Shown here: positions 24,780 to 36,638 of the stretch, one piece after another
Numbering within the stretch: the stretch's first letter is position 1
How the letters are laid out: each line of letters starts with the position of its first letter
DNA from: Metopolophium dirhodum
Lineage: Eukaryota; Arthropoda; Insecta; Hemiptera; Aphididae
Reading direction: 5' to 3'
Assembly (NCBI RefSeq): GCF_019925205.1
Contig: NC_083563.1
Location: forward strand, 8,184,001 to 8,248,000
Length of the DNA: 64,000 nucleotides
The notes under the pieces: generated by a model
What the model was told of the DNA's origin: nothing
The model's input: the letters and a program-made list of their open reading frames with translations, nothing else
The model's database searches: none
Made by a program: the position numbers and the translations under genes

Positions 24780-27700
24780 TTATTATGGCTTAAGATTAGT
24801 AGGTGTCAATCTACGTATTACAATTTAACTCGATTTTGTTATTAAAAAATGTTGTTCAATTTCAGTAGGGAGTTGGGCCATTATATTGTATATTTTAATG
24901 TATCTATCAATGTGATTATCTGGATAGTCAAAATATGTATTATTATTACTACATTTTATTGTTCTTCGTCGGAAAAAGCGTGATACTGATATATTGGCAT
25001 AATAAAAACAATTATAATACCTACCCATAGAATGATATGCCATCAAAATTATAAAACGCTCTTGGGCATCTTCAGAGATATATATAATATATATTTATTA
25101 TTTGAGTACTTTATTTAAAAAAAAAAATATAGTGATAATATTATTCAATAGTAAATGTAGAATTATAGAAAAAAAATATGATTCTTATGATATTACTGAA
25201 TGATTATTCGACGTTATTGCCAGTTACATCAGACGTATCGATGGTGCCAATCGGTGGCCTTATAGACCCGAGGGCCATGATAATAGAATATGATCGTATC
25301 ATATGATTTCCGTTGTTACAATCAATTAATAATCGTCACTATTATTACTCATATTATTTTATCATATTGTGATTGGGACAATAACAGAATAACTGACAAC
25401 TATCTAAGCGTTGTTTCCAAAATAAAATAATCAATATAATATTTATAATAATATATATTTTTTGACTATGTACTATTTTCTTTGTAACGAGCTTTATGCA
25501 GACATAGAATAACTTAATTGCGTAGTGAAAGTTAGGTATTGCTAATAATATATTGTTACATTATAATATAAAATTATATTATGCAAATACAACACTCGTG
25601 CATGTATAATAATACACTTAAGCGGGGTAAAATAAATAATGAATAAAATATAATATATTAAATTAATCAATGACGTTTATTAAATTGAGTACCTATACTA
25701 ATAAGGGAGGTTTATTTTATGAATACGTGAAATCCGTATAGTAAATTAATTAAACGTACCCATAAATCTTTAACGTCTAATAACAATAAGTTGAACTATC
25801 TGAAATGACATTAAACTTATATTATAAAAGATGTTATCAAACTTAAATTTGCATAGTCTGTAACATAGTCTGCAGGGTAATAAATACGATGCGTAACAAA
25901 CACGTATACATTGTCAAGCTGATGATTCGTTACCCACAAAATGAATACCTACTGTACCTACGACATACGTAATATCTGTTATAATAATATTAATAATAAT
26001 AATATAATAATAAATAAAAAAATATCCAAAACTCGGCGATTCACGATGGAAACATATTCTACGGTAACAAACGTTTGCCGACTCCGACGGTACCGAAACC
26101 GACTGCCAAACGACATTGAACGACCAAAGATTTACAGTCACAGGACCTTCTGGCGTTTGCGTTCGAGCCAACAAATGCCCGCACGGTGTGTTTTGACTAA
26201 AAGGAAACTTTTTGCATTCGCCACCGTTTTGGAAATGGTTATCCATACATAAGCTACAATTTAGTGGATTCCGAGGCTGTTTGGATTCGAGCCAAGCCCA
26301 GATAGTGCGTTCACCCCCCCCCCCCCTCTTCGTGTCTATAGTCATATAACACAATATATATTTTCCCAACGGGTTTTCGCCAATGCAACACTAATTCCCT
26401 TTTCGCCAAATTAGCACTCAAGCAAAACGCTATGCTTTTTTGTCGTTTTCTATTCTTGAGCGAATTTATGGCTTTAATGAAAGCACATATTATTATAATG
26501 CATATACATACTTATAACTTATAAATATGTTTTGTGTGTGTGTGTATGTGTGTGTGCGAGGATATACTGCACATGGTTCGTACCGAGTATACGGTTGAGT
26601 ATGATAAAACTATGTGAGTCACATACGACTTACGATCCTCGATATATAAATTAAGCCGAATCGAAAAATATTATTTAATCTTTACTTTTAACTGTTTGTT
26701 TTTAACTTTTCACCGCGCTTTTTGAAACAAGATTGAACAACTGTTATTGTACTTTATCTATATTTATCAACCATACTACCCATTTAGCTCAAATATTAAA
26801 AATTAATAAACTATCATTTATTTACTCCTAATAATATTTACCATGTCTAGACGGAGCACTTTTGCAAAAACACTTGGTTCTTTGGACTTTATCCAAATTT
26901 AAAATATCTAAAGTAATTAATAGGGTGAATAAATTAAATCATGTTTCTAAAATCGATTAGAAAGCATTATAAGGATATTGTGATTTTGGCACAATATAGC
27001 TAACCTATGACTTTACTGATTACAACAAATTGTATGCTATTTATTTGTGTTATTATATAGTACGTTTGATCCATTTTACTCACGAAAAATCAATCATTAG
27101 GTTAGAATATATTTTTAGAATAATTTAAATATTTTTAATTAATTATGTACAGTTGCCACGTATAAGTATTTGAGTTTAACTCAACAAACGTCCAATTTAT
27201 TTAAACAACTTATCGTATTTAATTTATATTTAAAAATAGATTGTAATATATTAGAGTATTTTTTCTTTTCTTCTTACCAAAGTTACAAGATATCAACCCT
27301 ATTTTTTTGACTGTGACATTTAAATTGTATGCTTTAGGGTGAGGAGTTTTTTTAAATAAATAAATAACGGTTTTTCTGGGTACTTATTTAGGACTTGAAG
27401 ATTTCTCGTAAGATATTTATTGGCTATAGGTCTATAGAACTCACCCGTTAAAGGTTATTGAAAAGTTTTAAATTGTTAGTAAATAACTTTTTTTACAACT
27501 CGCCTACTTGAAATAATTTTTTTTATTTTTTCTATGGATGTATGAAAAATCTCCCTCCGCTTTAATTAAAATCTAAAAACACCAAAATTAACATTAAGAA
27601 ACTTGTTCAATGAATTTACAAATGATTACATGTGTCGTTGGTAACTACAATAACGACTTGGTAACAACCAAACGATGTATAATGTATTTTGATAGCTTAT

Positions 27701-28767
27701 AACATTATTGAGTTTATAATATCAGTCTAATAACATTATCTTATACGAAAACCGTTTAAGATCTCTTCGAACACTTTAAGTTAAACTTCATGTCAATAAT
27801 TACATATTTTCAATGAAGTAATTACAGAATATAATTAACATAGTGCCAGGTGATGTTTTCATAGACTGCTTAATAGTATAAATAATATTATGTTAAATCA
27901 AAAATATGAAGCAAGTTAATACTTTTGTAAATAAGCTTAGAAAAAAAATAGGTATGGCACTGTATACCGTAGTCTGTACTCCCAGCTAGTACTATATAAG
28001 TTAGTACTTTCAGCCAACCACCATTATTGAGGATACATTCTCAAACACGATATTTGTACCAGATGGCAGCTTTACTATATATATATTTTAAGTAGATAAT
28101 TTTCTATTTTAAAATATACCATAGGTAACTACTAACTTGAAATAGGTAAAATAATAATTGGAAAAAATTATATTACATGTCGATATAATACATGGATCCA
28201 TGTAGGTACCTAACCTTTATGGTCATACTACTAACTATTTATAGTTATGTTTAGGTTATTTATTTAGTTAAAGTGTCATATTCAATTGTTCATATAAGTT
28301 TATATATATTATGCATAGGTGAGTTATTTTATTATTAGGTACCTAGCAGTATCGACGTATAACAATAAAAATCTGAATACAACGGCAGTGACGAACGTGA
28401 TCAAACATGTTTCAGATAGGTACTACCACATTCGACCATTAAGCTCGTCATATGTAAATCAATAAGGCTGCTTTGGAACCTTACTGAGTGTGTCATAGGT
28501 GTATGATAAATAGGAGGTAAAACGAAAGGGACGGGAGATTAGCAGAAACAGAGTAGACAATAATGTTAATTAAATTGGGAGACCACAGTGGCCTAGAAAT
28601 CCTTTAAGTCTGACTAAGCAGAAGCTTTCTATACGGCGCACACATGTTCGATATTAAGTTTGCATATCCCAACAAAAATATTGATAAACAAGTAAAATTC
28701 AGACAGTTAAATTGGAATCAAATGTGATGATATAATTTCAATAATTTGTATATATTGTTTTATAACG
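24780..28767. other. AT-rich spacer with a GC-raised patch at 25920-26400
   Basis: Frames of 103 (plus) and 151 (minus) codons overlap each other at 25914-26369. The minus frame starts with a non-ATG codon upstream of a Gly run made by the C13 tract. The central sequence is mixed in composition but no domain is recognisable. TAGGTACCTA occurs at 28203 and 28336. Confidence 0.5.
26534..26558. repeat. (GT)n microsatellite
   Basis: GT repeat interrupted once by AT. Confidence 0.85.
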
Positions 28768-29123
28768 TTAAGAGGACGTTAAGACCCATGAATTTGTTGT
28801 CTGCGTCTTCACACGTACGGCATAGCAAATTTTCGTTCATTAGTTTCAAAAGTTTGCTGTTAGTTTTGAATGTTTTGATATTGTAATGAATTTACCTCTT
28901 ATCAAATTTTTAGGTAAGAACATTGTCTGTGCTTAAGCGTTGATTTATATTCGGCATTTAAATTTTCAAACGAGATGTAAGCAAAAAATTTAAATAAATT
29001 ATCGAAAAATCAAAAATTGCCAACGCTTAACTAACAGCACACTTTTGAAACTAATGAATGAAATTTATTAAATCGTACGTGTGTAAGACGGAGACAACAA
29101 ATTCATGGTCAGCGTCCTCTTAA
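28768..29123. mobile_element. Palindromic long-TIR element between TTAA sites
   Basis: The left arm starts GAGGACGTTAAGACCCATGA and the reversed right arm GAGGACGCTGACCATGAATT. The arms then share ATGAATTTGTTGTCT, CGTCTT, CACACGTACG and TTCATTAGTTTCAAAAGT, so pairing runs for about 100 bp each. TTAA lies exactly outside both ends (28768-28771 and 29120-29123), the target choice of piggyBac-type elements, although the arm termini are not the usual piggyBac ones. The transcript would fold into a long hairpin. No ORF. Confidence 0.8.
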
Positions 29124-30540
29124 GACTTTATACAACAAAAATATTATAAAATGAAATTAGGCTCTAATCGTTATCATGGTTTATTCTTAAATGTATATTC
29201 ATATTTCATATTAAACAGTATAAAGTATTATATAATATATACTTATTATATTTTTCTGTGATTATACAAAATTAAAGAAAGAAAATTGAATAAATATAAT
29301 ATAAATCAACAAATAATAATTTCAATTTGGTTTTAATAATGAATATACTATTACAATGGAAGTGTAATATAATTTGTATAATTTTATAAATATAAAGAAC
29401 TGTGGATTACATTGTTGCTCGGATCAGATAATAATGTATAGCTTCCAATCCATATTTCAAATTATTTAAAATGTAAAGTTGATTATGTTTTATAAACATT
29501 TTATATTTTCAAATAAAAATAGCATGGACACTACATATTCATAATTAGTTTTCATTCATAACGGATTACATTAAACTGATTACGGTGTACAACCCTTTCG
29601 TATCAAGACACACTTCATTGTTTTAAGAATATTCCAATAAAAATACCATGGTATAATATGGTACCAAAAACTTTATTTATCTAATTTTTATCTCGCTAAA
29701 ACACAATTACTCAAAAAGTTGTTATTACTGTATAACACACAATGGTGACCCTATTATGGAAAAATAACTACTCCAGACCCGAGAACTAACAAATTCAAAT
29801 AAAAACCCCAATGTATGTACAGCAAAAAATACTAAATCCTATTTTAATATTTTAAGAGATAGTTATTTATTTGTATACTTTCCACTGAACACATAAAATA
29901 ATCCAATAGTTTGTGATTAACGTATTACAATATTTCTACATTTATGTCACTATTAATCGATATACAAACAATAATAATTTAATGATAATAATAGACGTTG
30001 TAGAGTTATGCAGGTACGTATTTTATTTAATCAAAGAATAACTTACTATATACGACTATATTATAAGGATCAATAAATCAATAAATATTTTTTAAGAGAA
30101 AAATTCAAAAATATTTTATATGTTTTTATCAAGACATAATATAATAATAGAAACAAAGCATAAAACATTACTGATGTCAAACCTAATTAAAAATACCAAC
30201 AGAAAAACCTTAAACTTTCACTTATAAAAAAAAAAAAAAAATGGGGGGCTGAATCATGAAAAACTTAATATTTATTACACGATGCACTCATGTTTTTATT
30301 ATTTATAATCAAACAATTATTTAATGAATGTTGCTAAAAATAAAACTATATTTAAAATGAATAAAAATATTTTAATTTTATAACAAAAAAAATTACAATT
30401 GAACAATACAGTATATACAATCGTATAATTCGAATAGCTTATCTTTTTTATGTGATTTTATTATAAAATTTCTTATTGTCATACCGTTCGTTATCAGAAA
30501 AAATTAACATTTAAAAAGTAACCTCAAAAATAATATAAAT
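29124..30540. other. AT-rich spacer
   Basis: A 16-A run at 30226 precedes TGGGGGGCTG. No gene or element boundary is supported. Confidence 0.6.
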
Positions 30541-32025
30541 AAAAAAAAAGTGGATAAGTGGATGTCGCTCTGCTGTACAGTAGGTTACAAGTAGGTCACT
30601 GTAATGGATGGTGTTAAATTTGAATTCAATGATATAATATAATTGTATAAGAAAAACGATTCTGAGCGAAAACGGTCAGTCAGCCTATAATATTACAAAG
30701 TATATTTGATGATATTATTGTGAATAAAGTAATTTATATATAACCTATTTACGTGGAACTTTGTTTTAAATTTTCAAACCTTAGCTATGAAAGTTGATCA
30801 TTTTATATATATTTTAACTACAAAATAATTATTAAATTATAGATTTGATAAATGTTGTCAAAATTTGAACTTTAAATGCTTATAAAAAAAATTGTGCCTA
30901 TGTATTTTTAATATTTTTCAACTAGTATTAGAACGATATATCAGGAGCCTTATATTAAATTTTCACGCTTTTTTATCCAACGAATAAAATTTAATTGATA
31001 TTTATAGAAAAAAAAACTAAAAAAATTGAAAACTGACTATGTCCGTAAACAGTTCAAAAAAAGTCAAATTATTTTCAAAATTTTATCGTGTATAGAAAAT
31101 GCTAATATAAACATTCAGTCAACATTTCGTGTCCCTACGGTCATTTGTTTTAGAGTTACACCAAAAACCAAAATCGATTTTCTCGAAAACAGATTTTGCG
31201 TAAAAATTCCCGTTTTTCCTTAATTTTTCTTTTGTTTTTCACGTCGTTTTTGAAAACTACTGGGAAATTTTTACTTTTGACCCGCCAAAGTACCAACTAG
31301 ATTCACTTTCCTATCAGAAAAGTTACTGTTGAAGAAAATCCAAGCACTTTTACTGTCCTAAAAGGTGATGACGGACACAAAAATAAAAAAATTAAAAAAT
31401 AAAAAACACACATCATTGTAAAATCAATACAATCATCGCTTCGCTCAGAATCTAAAATTGAGAACCGACAATGTCCGTAAACAGCTCAAAAAGAGTCAAA
31501 TTATTTTCAAAATTTTATCGTGTATAGAAAATACTAATACAAACATTCAGTGAAATTTTCAAGTATCTACAGTCATTCGTTTTTAATTACAATAAAATAA
31601 GAAAATTGTTACATGAGAAATCGAGTGAATATCAAATGTTGTAAAAATATAAATTTCAGACGCTCATAAAAATTTAATTTAAGTTTCTTGTAGACATTTT
31701 TTTTTTTTTGATAAAGGTAGGTAGACTTATGAGTAATCTTATATTACATTTTCAAATCTTAGATTTAAAAAGGAAAATTTTTATGAATTCTCAACTCATA
31801 ATAATTTGCTAATTTTCGTGATTTCTCCGTATTTTGTCAAAACTTTAAATGCTTATAATTAAACTAGATTCACTTTCCTATCAGAAAAGTTACTGTTGAA
31901 GAAAATCCAAGCACTTTTACTGTCCTAAAAGGTGATGACACACACAAAAATAAATACAAAAAAAAAAACACACATCATTGTAAAATCAATACATTCATCG
32001 TTCCACTCAGAATCTAAAATATATA
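30541..32025 (+). mobile_element. Composite element, copy A (two-unit, offset inverted repeats)
   Basis: A leader (GTGGATGTCGCTCTGCTGTA, CAGTAGGTTAC ... TCACTGTAATGG) is followed at 30658 by GATTCTGAGCGAAAACG. The inverse of this motif, TCGCTCAGAATC, ends unit 1 at 31441-31452. A second unit then repeats the start (TGTCCGTAAACAG) and the end block, closing at about 32020 with CACTCAGAATC. Both units share AACTAGATTCACTTTCCTAT, GGTGATGAC and CATCATTGTAAAATCAATAC. Two 65-100 codon open frames in copies A and B are non-conserved by-products. There is no transposase. Helentron-like origin is possible but not shown. Confidence 0.75.
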
Positions 32026-32040
32026 CATAAATTACAATTA

Positions 32041-32072
32041 TATAATAATATTATTATTATTATTATTATATT
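32041..32072. repeat. (ATT)n microsatellite
   Basis: TAA units turn into ATT units directly after the composite element copy A, perhaps an insertion-site or tail effect. Confidence 0.85.
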
Positions 32073-33379
32073 TTTATATAGTATATTGTACTTATTCAAA
32101 ATAAACTCATATATTTATAGAATATATAGGTAGATACTATTATAATAATAATACAACTCCATACACAAGCACTAGGTATATGGTAAGTTTGAATTGGTTA
32201 AAGTTTAAGTCTATAATAATGGGATCAGAATAGTCTCGAGACTTTGAACGGCCTTTATTATAGCATTGTCCAGGTTATGAAACTACTCAATCTTGCTTAC
32301 CCTTAAAACCATACTATATTATGTTGACGGTAGTATCATATATACGCCAGTAGTGGTGCAAAAAATATCATCTTCATTTGTCAAAATATTCTTTTGCATT
32401 TGTCTCGCTTATCAAGTTTAAGGATTTGCGAAAAGTCCCACTGAATTTATCTAAAATATGCGTACAAAATTTAAATATACGTAAAAAATAACGTTAGTTT
32501 GCATAAAGCAACATATTTAAACTGGAGGCAAGTGAAAAGTCAAATAGCACCGGTATAATATTATAAAAGTCTAACTAAATTACAATCAGTGATTGTTAAA
32601 AAGTTGGTTATCGATTTATCACTCATGAGTCCTTATAAAACGTTTTAGGTATCCTCTGCCCTGCTAATGGTGAAACACGTTATAGGTACATATTATGAGA
32701 AAGAGTGACAAGAAGCTCTCAACTCAGGATATACACAGTAGCTGATCATCTTCCCCCGAAAACTTAAAGCTAAATAAATTATTTTAAACCATATTGTATA
32801 ATATAAACAGTAAACACAAAAAAATTATAACAATAACGTAAGATAATGTAAGTCAGTATATGTAATAAAATAAGCTTAATGGCAGTCAATGCTTAGTCTA
32901 AATAAAAAAAAACTAATGAAATGTGATTATATAATAGAGCAAAGGAGGGGAGGGGGCAAACATATTCAACATTTCTAGTAGTTTACCTTCCACAAAAAAA
33001 TTACATAATATATTATATTTATATAATAGTCGTATCAATTTTAATAATAACGTAGGTCCATAAAATATAATTAGTATATTCACAATTCTGTCAATTTGAG
33101 TAGGTACCTATATTCTAATAAATTAATGAACGGTTAATTTTATTAGTTTTATTTTACTACCAATAAACAATTTAATTTTAAAAATATTTAGACTGCTTAA
33201 TGCTTATAGGTTGTTTACAAACCACGAACCTATTCACACCATTCTACGGTAAGTCGGTATTGACTTATGAGTTGTGTGTGCATTGTTTTGGATACGAATT
33301 AGTTGAACCAACTGAATTCAGAAAATACTGACAACATTATAAAAATAATATGCTTCAAACTATCCTTCGAAATTTATAA
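32073..33379. other. AT-rich spacer
   Basis: One TAGGTACCTA at 33101. No open frame or element end is supported. Confidence 0.6.
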
Positions 33380-33520
33380 GTAGATGCTGATCCACGGAGC
33401 CACCAATCAGAATCGTTTTTCGTAATCATTAATTACCACTGAAATATATTTTGAACACATCCAAACAGTGATCTATTCAATGGTTACAATATTTACTCAA
33501 AACTTACATTACAGCCGTAA
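33380..33520 (-). repeat. Inverted 5' fragment of the composite element
   Basis: On the minus strand this reads a diverged leader (GATCACTGTTTGGATG) followed by ACGAAAAACGATTCTGATTG, the inner motif of the composite family. Nothing of the later units is present. It is a short reversed fragment. Confidence 0.45.
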
Positions 33521-34557
33521 CGATTTTCCAGGTTTTTTTTTTGTATAACTTAATATTACACAATATGAATCCAGAAGAAATTGTTCGTTTCGAATATTCT
33601 GTAAAGCAATTATAATATAAATAATTGTGCAAATTATTATACATTACAATTTGTGAACATTTCATTTAAAAAATAATAATTAATATCAGGCCATTATTTA
33701 TTTCGTGAATACATATTTTGTCCACCGTTCATTAATTTAAACATTTGTCAAATAATTATTTTTATCTTAAATTATATTAATATTAAAATTTATCATGCGT
33801 TAAGAATAATAAACAAAATGTCAAGTTAAATCACTGGTTTTATATTATAAAGCAATCAATCAAAGCTATGTTACACCAAATTCGTGGAAAATTGTCGACG
33901 TCGTGAAATCAGCAATTTCGTAGATTCGGGGTAACGGACTGGTAATATAACTTGTAAATAAATTAATGTGGAGAATGGAATCGATTATAATATTATAATA
34001 TTCTCAACTTTTTTGGCGATAAAAATAATATTATTATGGTAACTTATTACAACGTAATGTTATAATTCATGATAATATACATTTTTATAAAACAACAAAC
34101 CTAACTATTATTTATAAAAAATGAAGAAGAATACAATAAGGCAAAGATTCTATACTTTCTGTTTGATTCATTGTAATATTGTGTTAGGTTATTTGCATAT
34201 TCCGGGCTTTTTTTTTTTGTATATCACTATCAATGGTTGTGTAGTAAAAAAAAAAAAACAGTCTTTGAATACAGTGTGATGGTTAAGTTTCCACGTGATC
34301 GATTCCAAAAGTAAAATTGTTAAATCCTTCTAGTTCTGCCGTTTTTGTTTATTTATTCTTATTAGCTCGATGCCCGGAGCTCCCATTTGAATATTCAACC
34401 ATCAAAGGACACCGACGCACACTCAATACTTTTCAGCTGTGTATAGATGTATATATTATATAATTTCTGCTCCAGTAGTCAATTTTACCCGCGAAGTCAA
34501 CCAGTTCTATTTGAAAACCCTTACCTACTCCTAGTAGAGTTCCTTATTTTATTTCAG

Positions 34558-34624
34558 TGCTAAAAGAAGAAAATAAAAATCAGTCGGAGAGAGAAACGAA
34601 GAAGGAAATACACCTCGTTAACTG
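34558..34624 (+). other. Candidate 67-bp exon (weak)
   Basis: A pyrimidine-rich acceptor (TTCCTTATTTTATTTCAG, AG at 34556-34557) precedes a purine-rich 67-bp stretch, followed by a CTG|GTAATT donor at 34625. One frame is open across it, reading LKEENKNQSERETKKEIHLV. The purine-rich content resembles exonic enhancers. It may be an untranslated or small coding exon of a long gene or lncRNA. Short matches of this kind arise by chance in 64 kb. Confidence 0.28.
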
Positions 34625-34700
34625 GTAATTTTTTTTTTATTTTTATAGAGACGTACACTTTCCACAACGTTCACTCCAATGGATTTCATAAATTTTTACA

Positions 34701-34710
34701 CGACGACGAC

Positions 34711-34744
<34 letters not shown>
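34701..34744. repeat. (CGA)n/(GAT)n microsatellite
   Basis: Three CGA units run into eleven GAT units, downstream of the candidate exon at 34558. Confidence 0.9.
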
Positions 34745-35785
34745 GTGTGATATATCGGGCATTTAAAACGCTTTAGGCGTCGACTAAACCAATTGTTAAC
34801 CATTTGAAAATTTCGTGAGTTATTATTATTATTGTTTGGCAAACAGAATGCGCTCAGCGAAAATGAGTAACTGCCCGACGGCAGAGGGTTTTAAGAGCGT
34901 TTGTTTTGGCGTGCCAACATTTAGCTCTATATACATAATTAAAAGTGTAACAACAATATAAAATATACATGTATATATGTATAAAGTAACTAGCAGTATT
35001 AGAGATAAAACCAATTAAATATTTTTTCAAGTACAATTATATTCACTAAAAATTAATAACGGCGTACCACTAGGCCGGAATGAAGACTGAATATCATTGC
35101 TAAAACACAGCTTTTTATTTTTATACTAATATGCCACGAATATATTAACTATTAATTATAACAAGGATATCAAGCAGTGCATCGTTAATAATTATTATCA
35201 TACATTAAAATATATGACGTTTCAAGTAAGTTATTGATTAAAAGTTAGTGAATGATGAAAAAAACAATTTCAAATAATGTATAACAGAATAACGCACGAA
35301 GAAACAAGAGTATCGGTTTATTACTCGAGATTATAATGGGAAATATTTATCAATTTATTCAACACACATTCTTCGAGATAATGCATTTACTGAACGTACT
35401 GAATATTGATCAACAATTGCATGCATTAAAAAAGGGTTTTAAAAAGCTTTTAAATCATCTTGTGAGTATATAAATGTCTAAAGTGCACTTATTTTACTCT
35501 TTGACGAAAATGTGAAAGTGTGAAAAACAAATTTAAATAATTCTCATAAAAGAAATCATGATTTTAGATACACAGAGAGTAGTTTTGAACACTCATAAGT
35601 CATAATATGGCTATACGCAATTCGCCACAGGTAATACATATTCGTATCAATATCTTTAATTGAAATAAAATAAAAAGTCATCGGAAAAAAATTAAATGAT
35701 TAAACAATTAAAGTAATAATTTTAAATGTTTTTTAGCTCTATTTAGAATAATATTTACTATGGTTAAAACAATAATAAAATTACA

Positions 35786-35908
35786 GGCTTAAGACTATTT
35801 TAATTGTGTCAACATGTTGGATATAGCACATGAACCAGGTTTCACAGATTTGTCGTCTGTTGTGTCGTGTCTAAAAGTTGAGCTTTGCCCAATTCTGAAA
35901 ATCTCCAG
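35786..35908 (+). other. Candidate first coding exon (weak)
   Basis: AATTACAG ends at 35785. Then ATG at 35814 (A at -3) opens 31 codons, MLDIAHEPGFTDLSSVVSCL continuing VELCPILKIS, up to a CCAG|GTAGAT donor at 35909, where the frame closes in the intron. Base composition is clearly higher in GC than the surroundings. No family is recognised. It could equally be a mobile-element scrap. Confidence 0.25.
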
Positions 35909-36595
35909 GTAGATCATAGTAAGTGAATAGTGCCTTGATTAAAATATCCAATCAGAATAAGATAAAAGGTATTTACCTACATTAAACTACGGACAAAATT
36001 GCTTTAAACCCTGCTTATTATGAGTAGATTTTGTTTGTTTAATCGAAGATTTTGGTTATTAATGTATACGTTTCTAAGGAAATCTTATTATAAAATAAAT
36101 AACTATTATAAAATAACCAATTTTACATAATTTAAACTATCAAAATATTTAAACTTGTTGATCATTTTTCTTCTAAGAAAAACTGAAAATAGTTTAAATT
36201 TTGAAATATAATATTCCACCACTAAAAAATGCATGTACCTACCTCACTAGGTGCTATTATAATATAATCTAAAAATCCTTATACCTATTGGTACGAAATA
36301 ATTCAGAAAATGACCAATATTTATTGACTGTATATTATTGGTTTAAACATTTTATAACGAAAATGTAAATGTTCGGGCGATCAGATTTTCATACATTTTA
36401 TAAGACGTTTATTCAATTAAATAGTTGGGTATTACACCAATCATAAACATACGCAACATGACAAGATCTTGTAAAGTTTTAATTTTAACAAAATCATTTT
36501 TAAACCTAATAAATATTATCACCTACCAACAAATATAAATTATAAGTTTAATAAAATAAATGTTTATTAGTGTCACTAGTTAGATTATAACATAA

Positions 36596-36638
36596 TCAAA
36601 CCAAAGATAATATTATAATATTATTTTCTTTGGTTTGA
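36596..36638. repeat. Short perfect inverted repeat (hairpin)
   Basis: TCAAACCAAAG (36596-36606) pairs exactly with CTTTGGTTTGA (36628-36638) across a 21-base AT-only loop. Pairing continues outward a few bases with one mismatch. Confidence 0.7.

Noticed and set aside
25914..26369. 151-codon minus-strand ORF
   Set aside because: Non-ATG start region with a Gly run from a C13 tract, ends in TTA-repeat-derived Ile runs, overlapped by a 103-codon plus frame; no recognisable domain.
31026..31223. Similar 65- and 101-codon frames at 31026 and 46613
   Set aside because: They start with TTG, end differently, and lie inside the non-coding composite repeat. The similarity is DNA-level duplication.
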